Below, piece after piece: positions 26,575-35,470 of a DNA stretch of 59,512 nt. The notes under the pieces are model-generated. The model ran no database searches and had not been told where the DNA came from. It worked only from the letters and a program-made list of their open reading frames with translations. Both the position numbers and the translations under genes were made by a program. The stretch covers positions 1 through 59,512 of the forward strand of contig NZ_AUCA01000021.1 in NCBI RefSeq assembly GCF_000429525.1. Reading direction: 5' to 3'. The stretch is from Alicyclobacillus contaminans DSM 17975 (GTDB lineage Bacteria > Bacillota > Bacilli > Alicyclobacillales > Alicyclobacillaceae). Numbering within the stretch: the first letter of the stretch is position 1; every line of letters begins with the position of its first letter.

Positions 26575-27411
26575 ATGGCAGAATGGAATCATGACGTGCT
26601 GGTTTCCACCGATTGGGTGGCTGCACACAAGGGAGACTCCAACGTCCGGTTGGTCGAAGTAGACGTGGACACCAGCGCATACGAATCCGGGCACATTGAG
26701 GGGGCCATCGCATGGAACTGGACCACACAGTTGAATGATCAGATTCGCCGCGACATTCTCAGCAAACAACAGTTGGAACAGCTGCTGAGCCAGTCGGGCA
26801 TCACGCCTGACACACTCATCATTCTGTACGGAGACAACAACAACTGGTTCGCGGCGTACGCGTACTGGCAGTTGAAGATCTACGGCCACGGTCCGGTGAA
26901 ACTGATAAACGGCGGTCGCAAGAAGTGGGAAGTCGAGGGGCGCCCGTTTGTGAAGGAAGTTCCGACCGTTCAGCCCACCCAGTACGTCGCGAAGGAAGCG
27001 GACCTGTCCATCCGCGCTCGGCAGGCCGACGTCCTGGCGGCCATTGGTGCGGCGGGCACCGCCTTGGTCGACGTCCGCAGCCCGCAGGAGTACTCGGGCG
27101 AAGTGATTGCGCCGCCTGGCATGACGGAGACCGCGCAGCGCGGCGGACACATTCCGAGCGCCGTGAACGTGCCCTGGGCGAAAGCCGTGGATGAAGACGG
27201 CACCTTCAAGTCTGAGGACGAGTTGCGGCAATTGTACAACCCTCTCGGGGTCACACCGGACAAAGAGGTCATCACGTATTGCCGGATTGGGGAACGTTCC
27301 GCTCACACTTGGTTTGTCCTTCAGGAATTGCTGGGGTTCCCAAAGGTGCGCAACTACGACGGCAGCTGGACCGAGTGGGGCAGCATGGTTGGAACGCCCA
27401 TTGAGCGGTGA
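26575..27411 (+). CDS. Two-domain thiosulfate sulfurtransferase (rhodanese)
   Basis: 278 residues from ATG 26575 with GAGGAGG upstream. The N-terminal rhodanese domain (about 8-125) has Asp where the catalytic Cys would be (LYGDNNNW, residues 85-92), so it is structural. The C-terminal domain (about 145-278) has LVDVRSPQEYSGE and the active loop CRIGERS with Cys236. It moves sulfane sulfur from thiosulfate to cyanide or another acceptor. Cytoplasmic; no signal peptide. It is divergent from cysK and overlaps the next gene by four bases. Confidence 0.92.
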   Translation: MAEWNHDVLVSTDWVAAHKGDSNVRLVEVDVDTSAYESGHIEGAIAWNWTTQLNDQIRRDILSKQQLEQLLSQSGITPDTLIILYGDNNNWFAAYAYWQLKIYGHGPVKLINGGRKKWEVEGRPFVKEVPTVQPTQYVAKEADLSIRARQADVLAAIGAAGTALVDVRSPQEYSGEVIAPPGMTETAQRGGHIPSAVNVPWAKAVDEDGTFKSEDELRQLYNPLGVTPDKEVITYCRIGERSAHTWFVLQELLGFPKVRNYDGSWTEWGSMVGTPIER

Positions 27412-27803
27412 CCGGCATGGCGACATGGCAACGCGTGACGGATATCCCCATCGCCAAGCAGCTCTACAATGAAGTTGCGGACGGACGTTCCGCCGACAAG
27501 GCCCAGTTGTTCTTCACCGCCTCGGTGTTGAACAAATACCGGGAGAGCGGATCATACAAGATCATTCGCACCGACACCTCGGGCCGTTTGAGCCACCCGG
27601 GCGTATGGAGCGTGGATTTCGGCATCAGCGGGGAAGATGATACCCTCGTACACATTCCGGTGACCGCCCTGGTGCACAAAATTCCGGAGACGGAGCGGGA
27701 ACATTGGCTATCACACATGATCACACTTCCGGTCAGTGAAAACTTCCTCAAAGGGTTGATTCGTCCGGGATGCTTGGACGACGGTGACATCCGGGCCTGG
27801 TGA
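27408..27803 (+). CDS. Unknown protein coupled to the rhodanese (131 aa)
   Basis: The GTG at 27408 overlaps the rhodanese stop (GTGA), so translation is coupled; ATG 27417 is an alternative. The protein looks globular and soluble: LYNEVADGRSADKAQLFFTA, then a strand-rich centre (SYKIIRTDTSGRLSHPGVWSVDFGISG, DTLVHIPVTALVHKIP). It has two cysteines at most and no motif I recognise. The fusion-like coupling suggests a job in the same sulfur pathway, perhaps as acceptor or regulator. Real gene likely; function unknown. Confidence 0.7.
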   Translation: MTGMATWQRVTDIPIAKQLYNEVADGRSADKAQLFFTASVLNKYRESGSYKIIRTDTSGRLSHPGVWSVDFGISGEDDTLVHIPVTALVHKIPETEREHWLSHMITLPVSENFLKGLIRPGCLDDGDIRAW

Positions 27804-27838
27804 CCCGGCGGCAGACATCTATCAGCCCATGACACGAA

Positions 27839-27893
27839 GCGGCGGACCCCAGGGTGGTGTGCATTCCACCGAGCGGAGGTCCGCCGCGCGCTT
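27839..27893. terminator. Long GC-rich hairpin between convergent genes
   Basis: GCGGCGGACC near 27839-27848 and GGTCCGCCGC near 27878-27890 can pair around a loop of about 30 bases that itself contains ggtgg/ccacc. No T-run is present. It probably blocks read-through between the 131-aa gene and the M20 amidohydrolase. Confidence 0.4.
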
Positions 27894-27909
27894 GACCGCG
27901 GGTCCACGT

Positions 27910-29085
27910 TCACCGATGGGCTTCCAGCCATGCCAACGCAGCGTGAACAAACACCTCGCTGGTCACCTTCAACATCCGCTCGTCCACATCGAACGACGGG
28001 TGGTGCCAGCCATGAGGCTTGCCAGTTCCCACCCAGAAGAAACAGCCGGGCAAATGTTGCTGATACACCGCGAAGTCCTCTCCCGCGAGCGTCGGCTCAG
28101 CCTCCACCACGTTTTGCGCGCCGACCACCGCTGCGGCACTCTCGGCCATCAACTGCGCCAACCGGGCGTCGTTCACCAAGCAGGGAAGCTGTCGCTCATA
28201 CTCGATATCCGCCGTGGCCCCGTAGGCCTGGACGGTGTTCAACACAAACTCCTTCAGCCGCTGCTCCACCACGTCCTGTGCGGACGGCTGCAGACAGCGC
28301 ACCGTTCCCTCAACCACAGCTTCTCCCGGAATGACATTGCGCGCCGTCCCCGCATGGAACATCCCCACCGTCACCACCACCGAGTCGAGAGGAGACACCG
28401 CACGACTCACCACGTGCTGCAGCCCCGCGACCAGATTGGCCGCGACGAGGATGGGATCGACCGTGAACTGCGGAACCGCGGCGTGGCCGCCGACCCCTCG
28501 CACCACAATGCGAAACTCGTCGACGCTGCCCATCAACGGCCCTGCCTTCACGCCAATTTTTCCAAACTCCAAGAGCGGATTGTTGTGCTCGCCGAGAATG
28601 GCGCCGACCTGAAAATCGCGCAGTACGCCGGTGTCGAGGATGGCTTGCGCGCCCACCCCCAGTTCCTCCGCCGGTTGAAAGACAAACAGGATGGTCCCTG
28701 CAAAGGATGACGCACTATCCGCGACCTGTTTGGCCAGGCGCGCCGCGCCAAGCACACACGCTGTGTGAAAATCGTGGCCGCAGGCGTGCATGGTGCCCGC
28801 AATTTTCGACGCGTAGGGCAGTCCCGTCTGCTCCTCAATGGGCAGGGCGTCAATGTCCGCCCGCACCGCCACGCACGGGCCGCGATGGCGGCCGCGCACC
28901 ACAGCCAAAACACCTGTGGACAACGGGTAGTCGAGCCGTTCAATGCCATGCGCGTCCAGATACGCCACGATGCGGCGCGTGGTTTCCACCTCTTCCAGCC
29001 CGACTTCCGGATACTGGTGCAACGTGCGGCGAACTTCAATTAATTCATCCACCCATGCACTGGGTAACGTGTATTGCGTTGTCAC
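27910..29085 (-). CDS. M20-family metal-dependent amidohydrolase
   Basis: 391 residues; removes acyl groups from N-acyl amino acids (aminoacylase/hippurate hydrolase type). RRTLHQYPEVGLEE opens the catalytic domain. Metal ligands are in GTMHACGHDFHTA and FQPAEELGVGAQ, with a later ligand near GEHNNPL. A dimerisation domain sits in the middle (about 185-300). It starts 73 bases past the end of the XRE-cupin regulator gene on the same strand, so the two may share a transcript. Substrate cannot be read from sequence. Confidence 0.88.
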   Translation of the reverse strand: MTTQYTLPSAWVDELIEVRRTLHQYPEVGLEEVETTRRIVAYLDAHGIERLDYPLSTGVLAVVRGRHRGPCVAVRADIDALPIEEQTGLPYASKIAGTMHACGHDFHTACVLGAARLAKQVADSASSFAGTILFVFQPAEELGVGAQAILDTGVLRDFQVGAILGEHNNPLLEFGKIGVKAGPLMGSVDEFRIVVRGVGGHAAVPQFTVDPILVAANLVAGLQHVVSRAVSPLDSVVVTVGMFHAGTARNVIPGEAVVEGTVRCLQPSAQDVVEQRLKEFVLNTVQAYGATADIEYERQLPCLVNDARLAQLMAESAAAVVGAQNVVEAEPTLAGEDFAVYQQHLPGCFFWVGTGKPHGWHHPSFDVDERMLKVTSEVFVHAALAWLEAHR

Positions 29086-29158
29086 GGATGACTCCTCCTT
29101 TCGCAGGTGTGGTTTAGATTGCTGCGCGGTGATATTGGCGGCCCCGGCCGCGTTCTCG

Positions 29159-29716
29159 TCACACTGGATAGAACAGCGCGAGATGCGCCTCGCACACTTC
29201 CGGGCCTGGATTGTGATAGTCGTGCGTGACGTCGCCGGGAAACTGGAGGGTGTCGCCCGCGGCCAGCCGATAGGCCTGAAGGTCCACCGTCACATCCATC
29301 TGCCCGCTGAACACGGTGATGTTTTCCACAATCCCGGGTGGATGCGCCTCGGCCAGCCGGTGTGCTCCCGGCAGCAGGCGCAGCCGATACAGCTCCACCC
29401 GTCCGTCGGAGGACGTGCACGTACTGTACACCTGGTATCTGCCCTCGTCCTCCAACACGGCCATCTGATCCGCCGCCGTGGTCACGCGCGCAGGCGCAGA
29501 CAGCGGTCCGAGGAAGGTGGTGAACGGCACGTTGAGACCGGCCGCGATTTTCCACAGCGTGGCGACGGTGGGATTGGACGCCCCGCGTTCAATTTGGGCC
29601 AGCATGGGCTTGCTGACATCGGTTCGCTGAGCCAGTGCATCCAGACTCAGGTTCCTGCGCTGCCGCAGTTCTCGAAGGCGCTGACCAATTCGTTGCGAAA
29701 GGATCTCCCGTTCCAT
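29159..29716 (-). CDS. XRE-family regulator with C-terminal cupin
   Basis: 185 residues from ATG 29716, favoured by AGGA seven bases upstream (the TTG at 29731 would add five residues). The HTH (about 5-60; LSLDALAQRTDVSKPMLAQIERG) is followed by a cupin (about 105-180; EAHPPGIVENITVFSG, AGDTLQFPGDVTHDYHN). Such proteins sense small carboxylates or amino acid derivatives. It is divergent from azlCD with a short AT-rich intergenic, as AzlB is linked to azlCD in Bacillus. Regulation of azlCD is inferred from this layout. Confidence 0.88.
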   Translation of the reverse strand: MEREILSQRIGQRLRELRQRRNLSLDALAQRTDVSKPMLAQIERGASNPTVATLWKIAAGLNVPFTTFLGPLSAPARVTTAADQMAVLEDEGRYQVYSTCTSSDGRVELYRLRLLPGAHRLAEAHPPGIVENITVFSGQMDVTVDLQAYRLAAGDTLQFPGDVTHDYHNPGPEVCEAHLALFYPV

Positions 29717-29743
29717 CTTGTGTCCTGCCAATCGTTTAAGATA

Positions 29744-29755
29744 TTATACATATAA
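29744..29755. promoter_or_regulatory. Palindrome in the regulator/azlC intergenic region
   Basis: TTATACATATAA: five-base arms TTATA/TATAA around CA, in an AT-rich 76-base region between the divergent genes. It overlaps where promoters for both directions should lie, making it a candidate operator of the XRE-cupin protein. Confidence 0.4.
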
Positions 29756-29792
29756 ATTTTATAACATACAGAACAGAAAGGAAACTGCGGCG

Positions 29793-30575
29793 ATGAATGC
29801 GCAAACCACTTCATCCAGGTCACTGGCCGCCTCCCCACACGGGGTGCGCGATTTCGCACAGGCCTGTGCAGATGCTGTACCGCTGACGGTCAGCGTGTTC
29901 GTGTACGGTATGGCGTACGGTGCGTTGGCGCACAGCGCGAACCACCTGAGCGTGTGGCGAACCCTATCGCTGTCCTGCTTCCTGTTCGCCGGCGCGTCCC
30001 AGTTCACGGTGCTGTCCCTGCTTCAGCAGAGCGCGCCTCTCTTTGTCATCGTCAGCAGCGTCTTTCTGTTGAACGCGCGACAGATTCTGTACGGCCTCAC
30101 GCTGGGCCCACACCTGCGCGACCTATCGTGGCGACAACTGGTGCCATTGGCGCACGGGCTCACCGATGAGAGCTACAGTGTGACCATCACAGCGGCGTAC
30201 CGGCGACCGTTGACTGTCGCCTACTTCGCTGGCGCCGGCGCGTCCGTGTTCGTTCCGTGGCAGGTCAGCACGCTGCTCGGCTACGCGCTCGGAGGATTCA
30301 TCCATCATCCGGAAACCTTTGGTCTCGATTTCGCCTACATCGGCGCGTTCATCGGCCTGTTGGTCGCGCAGTGGTATTCCCCCCGGCGCTTTGTAGCCGG
30401 CCTCCTGTCGCTGCTCGTTGCGGCTGCGGCCAGCCGCTTCGGCGGCACCACGAGCGCGGTCATTTGCGGCGCGGTCACCGCGTTCCTGTGCGGATTCACG
30501 GCGCCTGCCGCCGATGCTGGCTCCGTGGCGGCATCGGCATCGCCGACGCCAAAACACCGAAAGGAGGGGTCCTGA
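29793..30575 (+). CDS. azlC: Branched-chain amino acid exporter subunit AzlC
   Basis: 260 residues from ATG 29793 with AAAGGAA upstream. Large subunit of the LIV-E-type exporter; VSVFVYGMAYGALAHSA, FLFAGASQFTVLSLL and LLNARQILYGL are the family motifs, with several membrane helices. With AzlD it exports leucine, isoleucine, valine or analogues. It is directly followed by azlD (TGA then GTG with no gap). Confidence 0.93.
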   Translation: MNAQTTSSRSLAASPHGVRDFAQACADAVPLTVSVFVYGMAYGALAHSANHLSVWRTLSLSCFLFAGASQFTVLSLLQQSAPLFVIVSSVFLLNARQILYGLTLGPHLRDLSWRQLVPLAHGLTDESYSVTITAAYRRPLTVAYFAGAGASVFVPWQVSTLLGYALGGFIHHPETFGLDFAYIGAFIGLLVAQWYSPRRFVAGLLSLLVAAAASRFGGTTSAVICGAVTAFLCGFTAPAADAGSVAASASPTPKHRKEGS

Positions 30576-30890
30576 GTGTCCACATCGACATTCGTGTGGC
30601 TTGTGGTCCTGGTGTCCATCGCCACCTACGCCACGCGCTTCCCGTCTCTCGTCCTCAGCCGCCGCGTCCGCGTCACACCGCGGTTGCAACAGGGGCTGCA
30701 GTTTGTTCCTATCGGCGTGTTTGCGGCGATGGTGGCGCCGTCCGTGGCACAGCACGCACTGCCTGGCCACACGGACATCGCGTTCCTCGTCGCCGTCTGC
30801 GTCGCCTTTGCCGTCGCGTTCTGGACAAAAAATCCGCTCTGGCCCATGTTGGCGGGCACCGTCACCGCGGCCCTGCTGCGACTGCTCTGA
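30576..30890 (+). CDS. azlD: Branched-chain amino acid exporter subunit AzlD
   Basis: 104 residues from GTG 30576, immediately after the azlC stop, with AAAGGAGGGG upstream inside azlC. Family motifs ATYATRFPSLVL and LQFVPIGVFAAMVAPS lie in four predicted helices. Small partner of AzlC in the membrane. Confidence 0.92.
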   Translation: MSTSTFVWLVVLVSIATYATRFPSLVLSRRVRVTPRLQQGLQFVPIGVFAAMVAPSVAQHALPGHTDIAFLVAVCVAFAVAFWTKNPLWPMLAGTVTAALLRLL

Positions 30891-30910
30891 AGCGCAACGG
30901 ACCAGCGCGC

Positions 30911-30937
30911 AAAAGGCGGGCCGTCACCGACCCGCCT
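30911..30937 (-). terminator. Terminator of the amino acid ABC operon
   Basis: Minus-strand AGGCGGG (30937-30931) pairs with CCCGCCT (30920-30914) and four T follow (30914-30911). It stands between convergent azlD and the ATPase gene. Confidence 0.55.
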
Positions 30938-30940
30938 CCG

Positions 30941-31705
30941 TCACAACGCCTCTTCCCGCGCGTGCAAATCTCGCAGAAACCGCCGCGTCCGTTCCGACTG
31001 GGGCTGCTCAAACAATTGCTTCGGCGGCCCCTGTTCCACAATCTTTCCGTCTTCCATAAAGATCACCCTATCCGCCACGCGTCTCGCAAACGCCATCTCG
31101 TGCGTGACGAGCACCATCGTCATGCCATCCTGCGCCAACTGTTGAATCACCTGCAGGACCTCGCCGACCAGCTCCGGATCGAGCGCTGATGTGGGTTCGT
31201 CCAACAAGAGGACCTCCGGTTCCATCGCCAGCGCTCGGGCAATGGCGACGCGCTGCTGCTGGCCGCCTGACAGTTTGGACGGATACACGTCCGCTTTGTC
31301 TCGCAATCCAATTTTATCCAACAACGCATAGGCTCGCTCGGTGGCTTCCCGCCGCTCGATGCCCTTGACGTGAACGGGCGCCTCAATGATGTTCTGCAGA
31401 GCGGTCAGGTGCGGAAACAGATGAAACCGTTGAAACACCATGCCCAAGCGCACGCGCTGCCGAGCCAGCTCCTTCTTGCGGCGGCTGAGTGGCTCCCCAA
31501 GCAACTCGATGCTGCCTCCGGTCGCCTGCTCCAATCCATTGAAGCAGCGCAGCAATGTGGATTTGCCCGATCCGCTCGGGCCGATGATGGCAATCACTTC
31601 GCCGCGGTGCACCTCGATGTCCACGCCGCGCAGCACCTGCAGGGAGCCGAATGACTTTTCCACCCCCACGCCGCGCAGCACCACTTCCTGCGTCACCTGT
31701 GCCAT
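30941..31705 (-). CDS. Polar amino acid ABC transporter, ATP-binding protein
   Basis: 254 residues from ATG 31705; the frame extends upstream only as a shadow of the permease. Walker [11 protein letters not shown]-loop [12 protein letters not shown], signature [15 protein letters not shown], Walker [15 protein letters not shown]-loop VTHEMAF. GlnQ/ArtM-type ATPase. The start overlaps the permease stop by one base (TGATG), so the three-gene operon is coupled. Confidence 0.95.
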   Translation of the reverse strand: MAQVTQEVVLRGVGVEKSFGSLQVLRGVDIEVHRGEVIAIIGPSGSGKSTLLRCFNGLEQATGGSIELLGEPLSRRKKELARQRVRLGMVFQRFHLFPHLTALQNIIEAPVHVKGIERREATERAYALLDKIGLRDKADVYPSKLSGGQQQRVAIARALAMEPEVLLLDEPTSALDPELVGEVLQVIQQLAQDGMTMVLVTHEMAFARRVADRVIFMEDGKIVEQGPPKQLFEQPQSERTRRFLRDLHAREEAL

Positions 31706-32358
31706 CAGCTGCGCACCTCCAGCCGCCGTTCGATATAGCGAGAAATGAACACAATGACGGACGTCATGAACAAGTAGAACAGCGCCGCGGTGATATACGT
31801 CTGCATGGGCTTGAATGTGGCCGACGCAATCATCTGACCCTGGCGCAGAAGTTCCGTCAACGACATCACGGAGACCAGCGACGAGTCTTTCAGCAACGCC
31901 ACGAACTCGTTCACAAGCGGAGGCAGCAAGCGCCGGTAGGCCTGTGGAAAAATGATGCGCCGCATCGCCAAGCCGTACCGCATCCCCAGCGATTCCGCCG
32001 CCTCCATCTGTCCGGGATCTATAGACTGGATACCGGCGCGCACAATTTCCGCAATATAAGCCCCCGAATTGATGCCGAGCGCCAGAATCCCGGAAACAAA
32101 CGGGCTCAACTGAATCCCCACCTGCGGGAGTCCATCGTAAATGATGAGGATCTGGACGAGCAGCGGCGTGCCACGGATGACCCAGGTGTAGATCCATCCA
32201 ATCCAAGACAGCACCGGCAGGCGCGAGATGTTCATCAACGCGGCAATGACGCCGAGCACCAACCCGAGGAGCAGGCCGCACACGGTCACCTCAACCGTGA
32301 CGGCCATCCCCTGCAAGAAGAAAGGAAAGAACTTCTGAACGAATTGAATATAGTTCAT
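31705..32358 (-). CDS. Polar amino acid ABC transporter, permease
   Basis: 217 residues, HisMQ/GlnP family with about five helices. The coupling-helix motif is [35 protein letters not shown] is the typical second-helix region. It lies 18 bases after the binding-protein gene. Likely forms a homodimer with two ATPases. Confidence 0.94.
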   Translation of the reverse strand: MNYIQFVQKFFPFFLQGMAVTVEVTVCGLLLGLVLGVIAALMNISRLPVLSWIGWIYTWVIRGTPLLVQILIIYDGLPQVGIQLSPFVSGILALGINSGAYIAEIVRAGIQSIDPGQMEAAESLGMRYGLAMRRIIFPQAYRRLLPPLVNEFVALLKDSSLVSVMSLTELLRQGQMIASATFKPMQTYITAALFYLFMTSVIVFISRYIERRLEVRS

Positions 32359-32376
32359 GCGCTCGCGTCTCCGCCT

Positions 32377-33249
32377 TTACTTTTGACCAAACCAGTAGGT
32401 GTAAATCTTGTCGTACGTACCGTCGGCCTTCATTTGATTCAACGCGTCCTGCAAGCTCTTTTCCAAAGACTGTTCATCCTTCCGGATGCCGATGCCAACC
32501 GGGAGCGAATCCAGCGTCTGGCCGACAATCTTGTAATTGTCCGGTTGCAGATTCACGTAATAACGGGCCACCGCTTCATCAACCACGGCGGCGTCCAGGC
32601 GTCCGTTCGCCAGGTCTTGAAATGCGTCCGGGAACGTGTTGTAGCGCTTCACGGTGATGGCCTTGTCCTTGCTCAACAGATCGTCACTGGTCGTGGCAAT
32701 CTGCACGCCCACCGTCTTCCCTTCGAGATCTTTCAGGGATTGAATGTTCGCAGTGCTGTTCTTTTTCACCACAATCGCCTGTCCCCAGCTGCCGTAGTCC
32801 ACGAAATCAATCTGCTTGCGCCGTTCCGCAGTGTCATTCATGGAGGAAATGATGATGTCATACTTGTCTGATGTCAGCCCAGCGATAATGCCGTCCCATT
32901 GCGTCGGTTTCCAAACAATGTCCTTGTGCAGATATTTGGAGAGAGCGTCGCCGAGGTCCACGTCAAATCCAACCAGCTTGGTCGGGTCGCTCGGGTCCAT
33001 GTACTCCATTGGCGGATACGTATTGTCCGTGGCGATGACAATTTTGTCCGCGCTCGGTGTTGCGTTCGGATCGACCTTCGCGGTCAATCCGATGGCGCTG
33101 GTTTTTTCAGCCGTCTGCGATCCGGTGGAGTTCGTGGCGCCCCCCGCGCCTGCGGTATTCGAGGTCGATGCGCCGCAGCCTGCGAGGGCGGTGGTCGTCA
33201 GTACCCCAAGAACCGCCATTGTCATCCATCTCTTTTTCAATTGACCCAC
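32377..33249 (-). CDS. Polar amino acid ABC transporter, binding lipoprotein
   Basis: 290 residues. The signal peptide ends in a lipobox LAGC with Cys25. The SBP type-3 fold follows: IVIATDNTYPPMEYMDPSD, LVGFDVDLGDAL, WDGIIAGLTSDKYDIIISSM, KTVGVQIATTS, DAAVVDEAVARYYV. Arginine, cystine or glutamine are possible ligands. Adjacency to argR and the ArgR-box-like sites upstream favour arginine or a related basic amino acid. Confidence 0.92.
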   Translation of the reverse strand: MGQLKKRWMTMAVLGVLTTTALAGCGASTSNTAGAGGATNSTGSQTAEKTSAIGLTAKVDPNATPSADKIVIATDNTYPPMEYMDPSDPTKLVGFDVDLGDALSKYLHKDIVWKPTQWDGIIAGLTSDKYDIIISSMNDTAERRKQIDFVDYGSWGQAIVVKKNSTANIQSLKDLEGKTVGVQIATTSDDLLSKDKAITVKRYNTFPDAFQDLANGRLDAAVVDEAVARYYVNLQPDNYKIVGQTLDSLPVGIGIRKDEQSLEKSLQDALNQMKADGTYDKIYTYWFGQK

Positions 33250-33280
33250 TCCGTTTCATATGGTTCAACCATAGTTTGTA

Positions 33281-33331
33281 TGCATCATCATGCATGAATA
33301 ATCATAGCAGAAAAAACAAAAAGCAGATCAA
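33281..33331 (-). promoter_or_regulatory. Promoter with ARG-box-like operators for the ABC operon
   Basis: Minus strand TTGATC (33331-33326), 19-base spacer, TATGAT (33306-33301). Two half-matches to the ArgR consensus TGAAT-N4-ATTCA lie on it: TGCATCATCATGCA at 33281-33294, a palindrome, and TGAATAATCATAGC at 33295-33308. ArgR bound here would cover the -10 region. The boxes and promoter are read from sequence; binding is inferred. Confidence 0.55.
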
Positions 33332-33381
33332 CAGACCTGCTCAAAATGAACTACTATTTTTATCCTGTTTTTCCCGTTCAA

Positions 33382-33407
33382 AGAGAGGCGGGGATGCGCC
33401 CCGCCTC
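33382..33407 (-). terminator. Hairpin after argR
   Basis: Minus-strand GAGGCGGGG (33407-33399) pairs with CCCCGCCTC (33393-33385) around a five-base loop, followed by TCTTTG. It separates argR from the ABC operon promoter. Confidence 0.6.
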
Positions 33408-33428
33408 ATACCGTCTTTCGAATGTTGT

Positions 33429-33875
33429 TCACTGGGCGCGGGACAACCAGCGCTCCACATGCTCCGCCGCCGCATCGTCCGGCGTCACCAACAACAGGGT
33501 GTCATCTCCCGCCAGGGTGCCAAGCACTTCGCGCGGCCCCATGGCGTCGAGCATCGCGGCAATCGCGTGAGCGTTGCCAGGCAACACCTTCAGGACAATC
33601 AGATTTCCAGCGCGTGCCAATGAGACAAACACATCGGACAGCCTGCGAAGGAACGCATCCGGACTCACGGGCACCGAAGCGGCCGGTATGGCGTATTTGT
33701 AGCGACCGTTCGAGCCAACCACTTTGATCAATTGCAATTCCTTGATGTCGCGCGAAATCGTGGCCTGGGTGACGTGAAATCCCTCTTCTTCGAGCGCCTG
33801 CACCAGCTCTTCCTGGGTTTCAATGTCTCGCTGACTGATGATTTCTTTGATTTTAATGTGCCTTCTGTCTTTCAA
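33429..33875 (-). CDS. argR: Arginine repressor ArgR/AhrC
   Basis: 148 residues from a TTG at 33875-33873, preceded by GGGAGG seven bases upstream; the open frame further upstream is a shadow of lepB. The N-terminal winged HTH contains IKEIISQRDIETQEELVQALEEEG and VTQATISRDIKEL. The C-terminal hexamer and arginine-binding domain has GNAHAIAAMLDAMG and GTLAGDDTLLLVTPD. It regulates arginine synthesis, breakdown and uptake; the ABC operon downstream is a likely target. Confidence 0.95.
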   Translation of the reverse strand: MKDRRHIKIKEIISQRDIETQEELVQALEEEGFHVTQATISRDIKELQLIKVVGSNGRYKYAIPAASVPVSPDAFLRRLSDVFVSLARAGNLIVLKVLPGNAHAIAAMLDAMGPREVLGTLAGDDTLLLVTPDDAAAEHVERWLSRAQ

Positions 33876-33889
33876 ACCAATGCCTCCCG

Positions 33890-34429
33890 TCAGTGAATCG
33901 GCCCGGCTTTGGAGATGGGCCAAATGACATAGTCGGCGCGGCCAATGATGCTTGAGGCCGGAACGTACTTGTGAATCCAATATCGGCTGTCCGACGAATC
34001 GTTGCGATTGTCTCCCAGCATGAAGTAGTGGCCCGCGGGCACATGGTACGACGACTGGGGTCCGCTCACGGTAGGTTGTGTAATGTACGGCTCATTCAAC
34101 AGTTTCCCGTTGACGTACACTTTGCCATCTTTGAACGTGATGGTGTCTCCGGGCAGGCCGATGATGCGTTTGACGTAGATTTCGCTCGGATCGTCCGGAA
34201 AACGAAACAGGACCACCTCGCCGCGATACGGTTTCGCAAACTCGGTCTCCAGGTGATTCACGAAAATGTAGCACGGATCCGGGATGGTGGGATACATGGA
34301 CGACGTGGGGACGATGGCGAAACTCACAACCCAGGTCATAATCCCCTTGGCCACCAGGCAGCCGATGGCGATGGGCCAAATCCAGCCCCAGATGCCTTTG
34401 ACCCACGACTTCTTGCTCGATTCGTTCAT
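33890..34429 (-). CDS. lepB: Signal peptidase I
   Basis: 179 residues, one N-terminal membrane helix (about 16-38), catalytic Ser44 in PTSSMYPTI and Lys87 in YVKRIIGLPGD, then GDNRNDSSDSR. Small Gram-positive (SipS) type. It cleaves signal peptides outside the membrane. GGAGGG precedes ATG 34429. argR follows after 14 bases. Confidence 0.95.
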   Translation of the reverse strand: MNESSKKSWVKGIWGWIWPIAIGCLVAKGIMTWVVSFAIVPTSSMYPTIPDPCYIFVNHLETEFAKPYRGEVVLFRFPDDPSEIYVKRIIGLPGDTITFKDGKVYVNGKLLNEPYITQPTVSGPQSSYHVPAGHYFMLGDNRNDSSDSRYWIHKYVPASSIIGRADYVIWPISKAGPIH

Positions 34430-34501
34430 CTCGTTCCCTCCACCCAGTTGTTTCCGTTCAGCAGGGTCACGTTACAGTATGACCGAGCCGATGGCCAAAT
34501 G

Positions 34502-35470
34502 CTAGTCGCCGGTCGGCGCCAGCCGACGATGCAGCCGCGGCGCAATCCAGGCGCAGGCCGCCCCCAATGCCGCGCCCGCCAAGTCGTCGCACAGGTAGTG
34601 AAAACGCAAATACAGCGTGGCAAACACGATGATGGCGGCCAGCGGAATATACACCACAGCCAGCCATCGCCGGTACCGCCAGATGTACACCGCCATCAGC
34701 ACAGACAACGCGGTGTGCAAACTCGGAAAGCAGTCCCTGGCAATGGTCAGCCTGTCCCAGGTGAAGTGCGGTGCGATGTCGCCCACGGGCACGGAAAACG
34801 GATATGTGTAGCCCGGACCAATCACTGGGACGACCACGTAGCACAGATACCCAATATAAAATGCCAGCAGGGACGCAAACACATACTCGGAAACGGCCGC
34901 GCGGTGGGCGGTCAACAGCAACACCAGCGTGGCAAACAACAGCCAGAACCAGCTTACGTAAGCACCTGTCATCACATGGGTCAGCCACGGGTGAATCAGT
35001 GGTGCCAACCATTCCCCGGCCTGACGCCCACCGAGCAGGGTGGCATCGGCGCGCTGGAGCAGCGCGTCGTCAATCCCCGGATGCAGTACCGGTACGTAAA
35101 AATTGACGACGCGGAAGACAATCAACAAAATGCAGTACGCGACAAACACGCGCACCACGAACAGGTACTCGGAAAGCGGACGCCGCCAACCCTGTGGGCG
35201 CAGCCACCGCCAGGCCAGCACCGCCCCCGCGCCGACCATCAGCGCCCATGGTACAAAGCGCAGGTATATTCCACTCACCATCCACAGCACATGCCAGTGA
35301 TACTGCGGTTGACCGACCAACTTGTCCAATGCCCGGCCGTCGCCAAAAAAGACGCCCGTCGCGAGCGCCGAGGCCATCAGACCAAGCCATTCGAAAGGCA
35401 ACAGGTGCGGCCTGGCAAAGGAGTGCCGTCGCGCCGTTCCTGCGGCGGGCCGTAATGCCCCTGATTTCAC
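34502..35470 (-). CDS. PAP2-family membrane phosphatase
   Basis: 322 residues with about six to seven membrane helices and a disordered N-terminus. Of the three PAP2 motifs, the second (DCFPSLHTALS) and third (RFHYLCDDLAGAALG) are clear; the catalytic histidines are the ones in these motifs. It likely dephosphorylates lipid phosphates or acts as an inositol-phosphate-type transferase at the membrane. The start GTG 35470 is followed within the frame by ATG 35374. Confidence 0.85.
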   Translation of the reverse strand: MKSGALRPAAGTARRHSFARPHLLPFEWLGLMASALATGVFFGDGRALDKLVGQPQYHWHVLWMVSGIYLRFVPWALMVGAGAVLAWRWLRPQGWRRPLSEYLFVVRVFVAYCILLIVFRVVNFYVPVLHPGIDDALLQRADATLLGGRQAGEWLAPLIHPWLTHVMTGAYVSWFWLLFATLVLLLTAHRAAVSEYVFASLLAFYIGYLCYVVVPVIGPGYTYPFSVPVGDIAPHFTWDRLTIARDCFPSLHTALSVLMAVYIWRYRRWLAVVYIPLAAIIVFATLYLRFHYLCDDLAGAALGAACAWIAPRLHRRLAPTGD

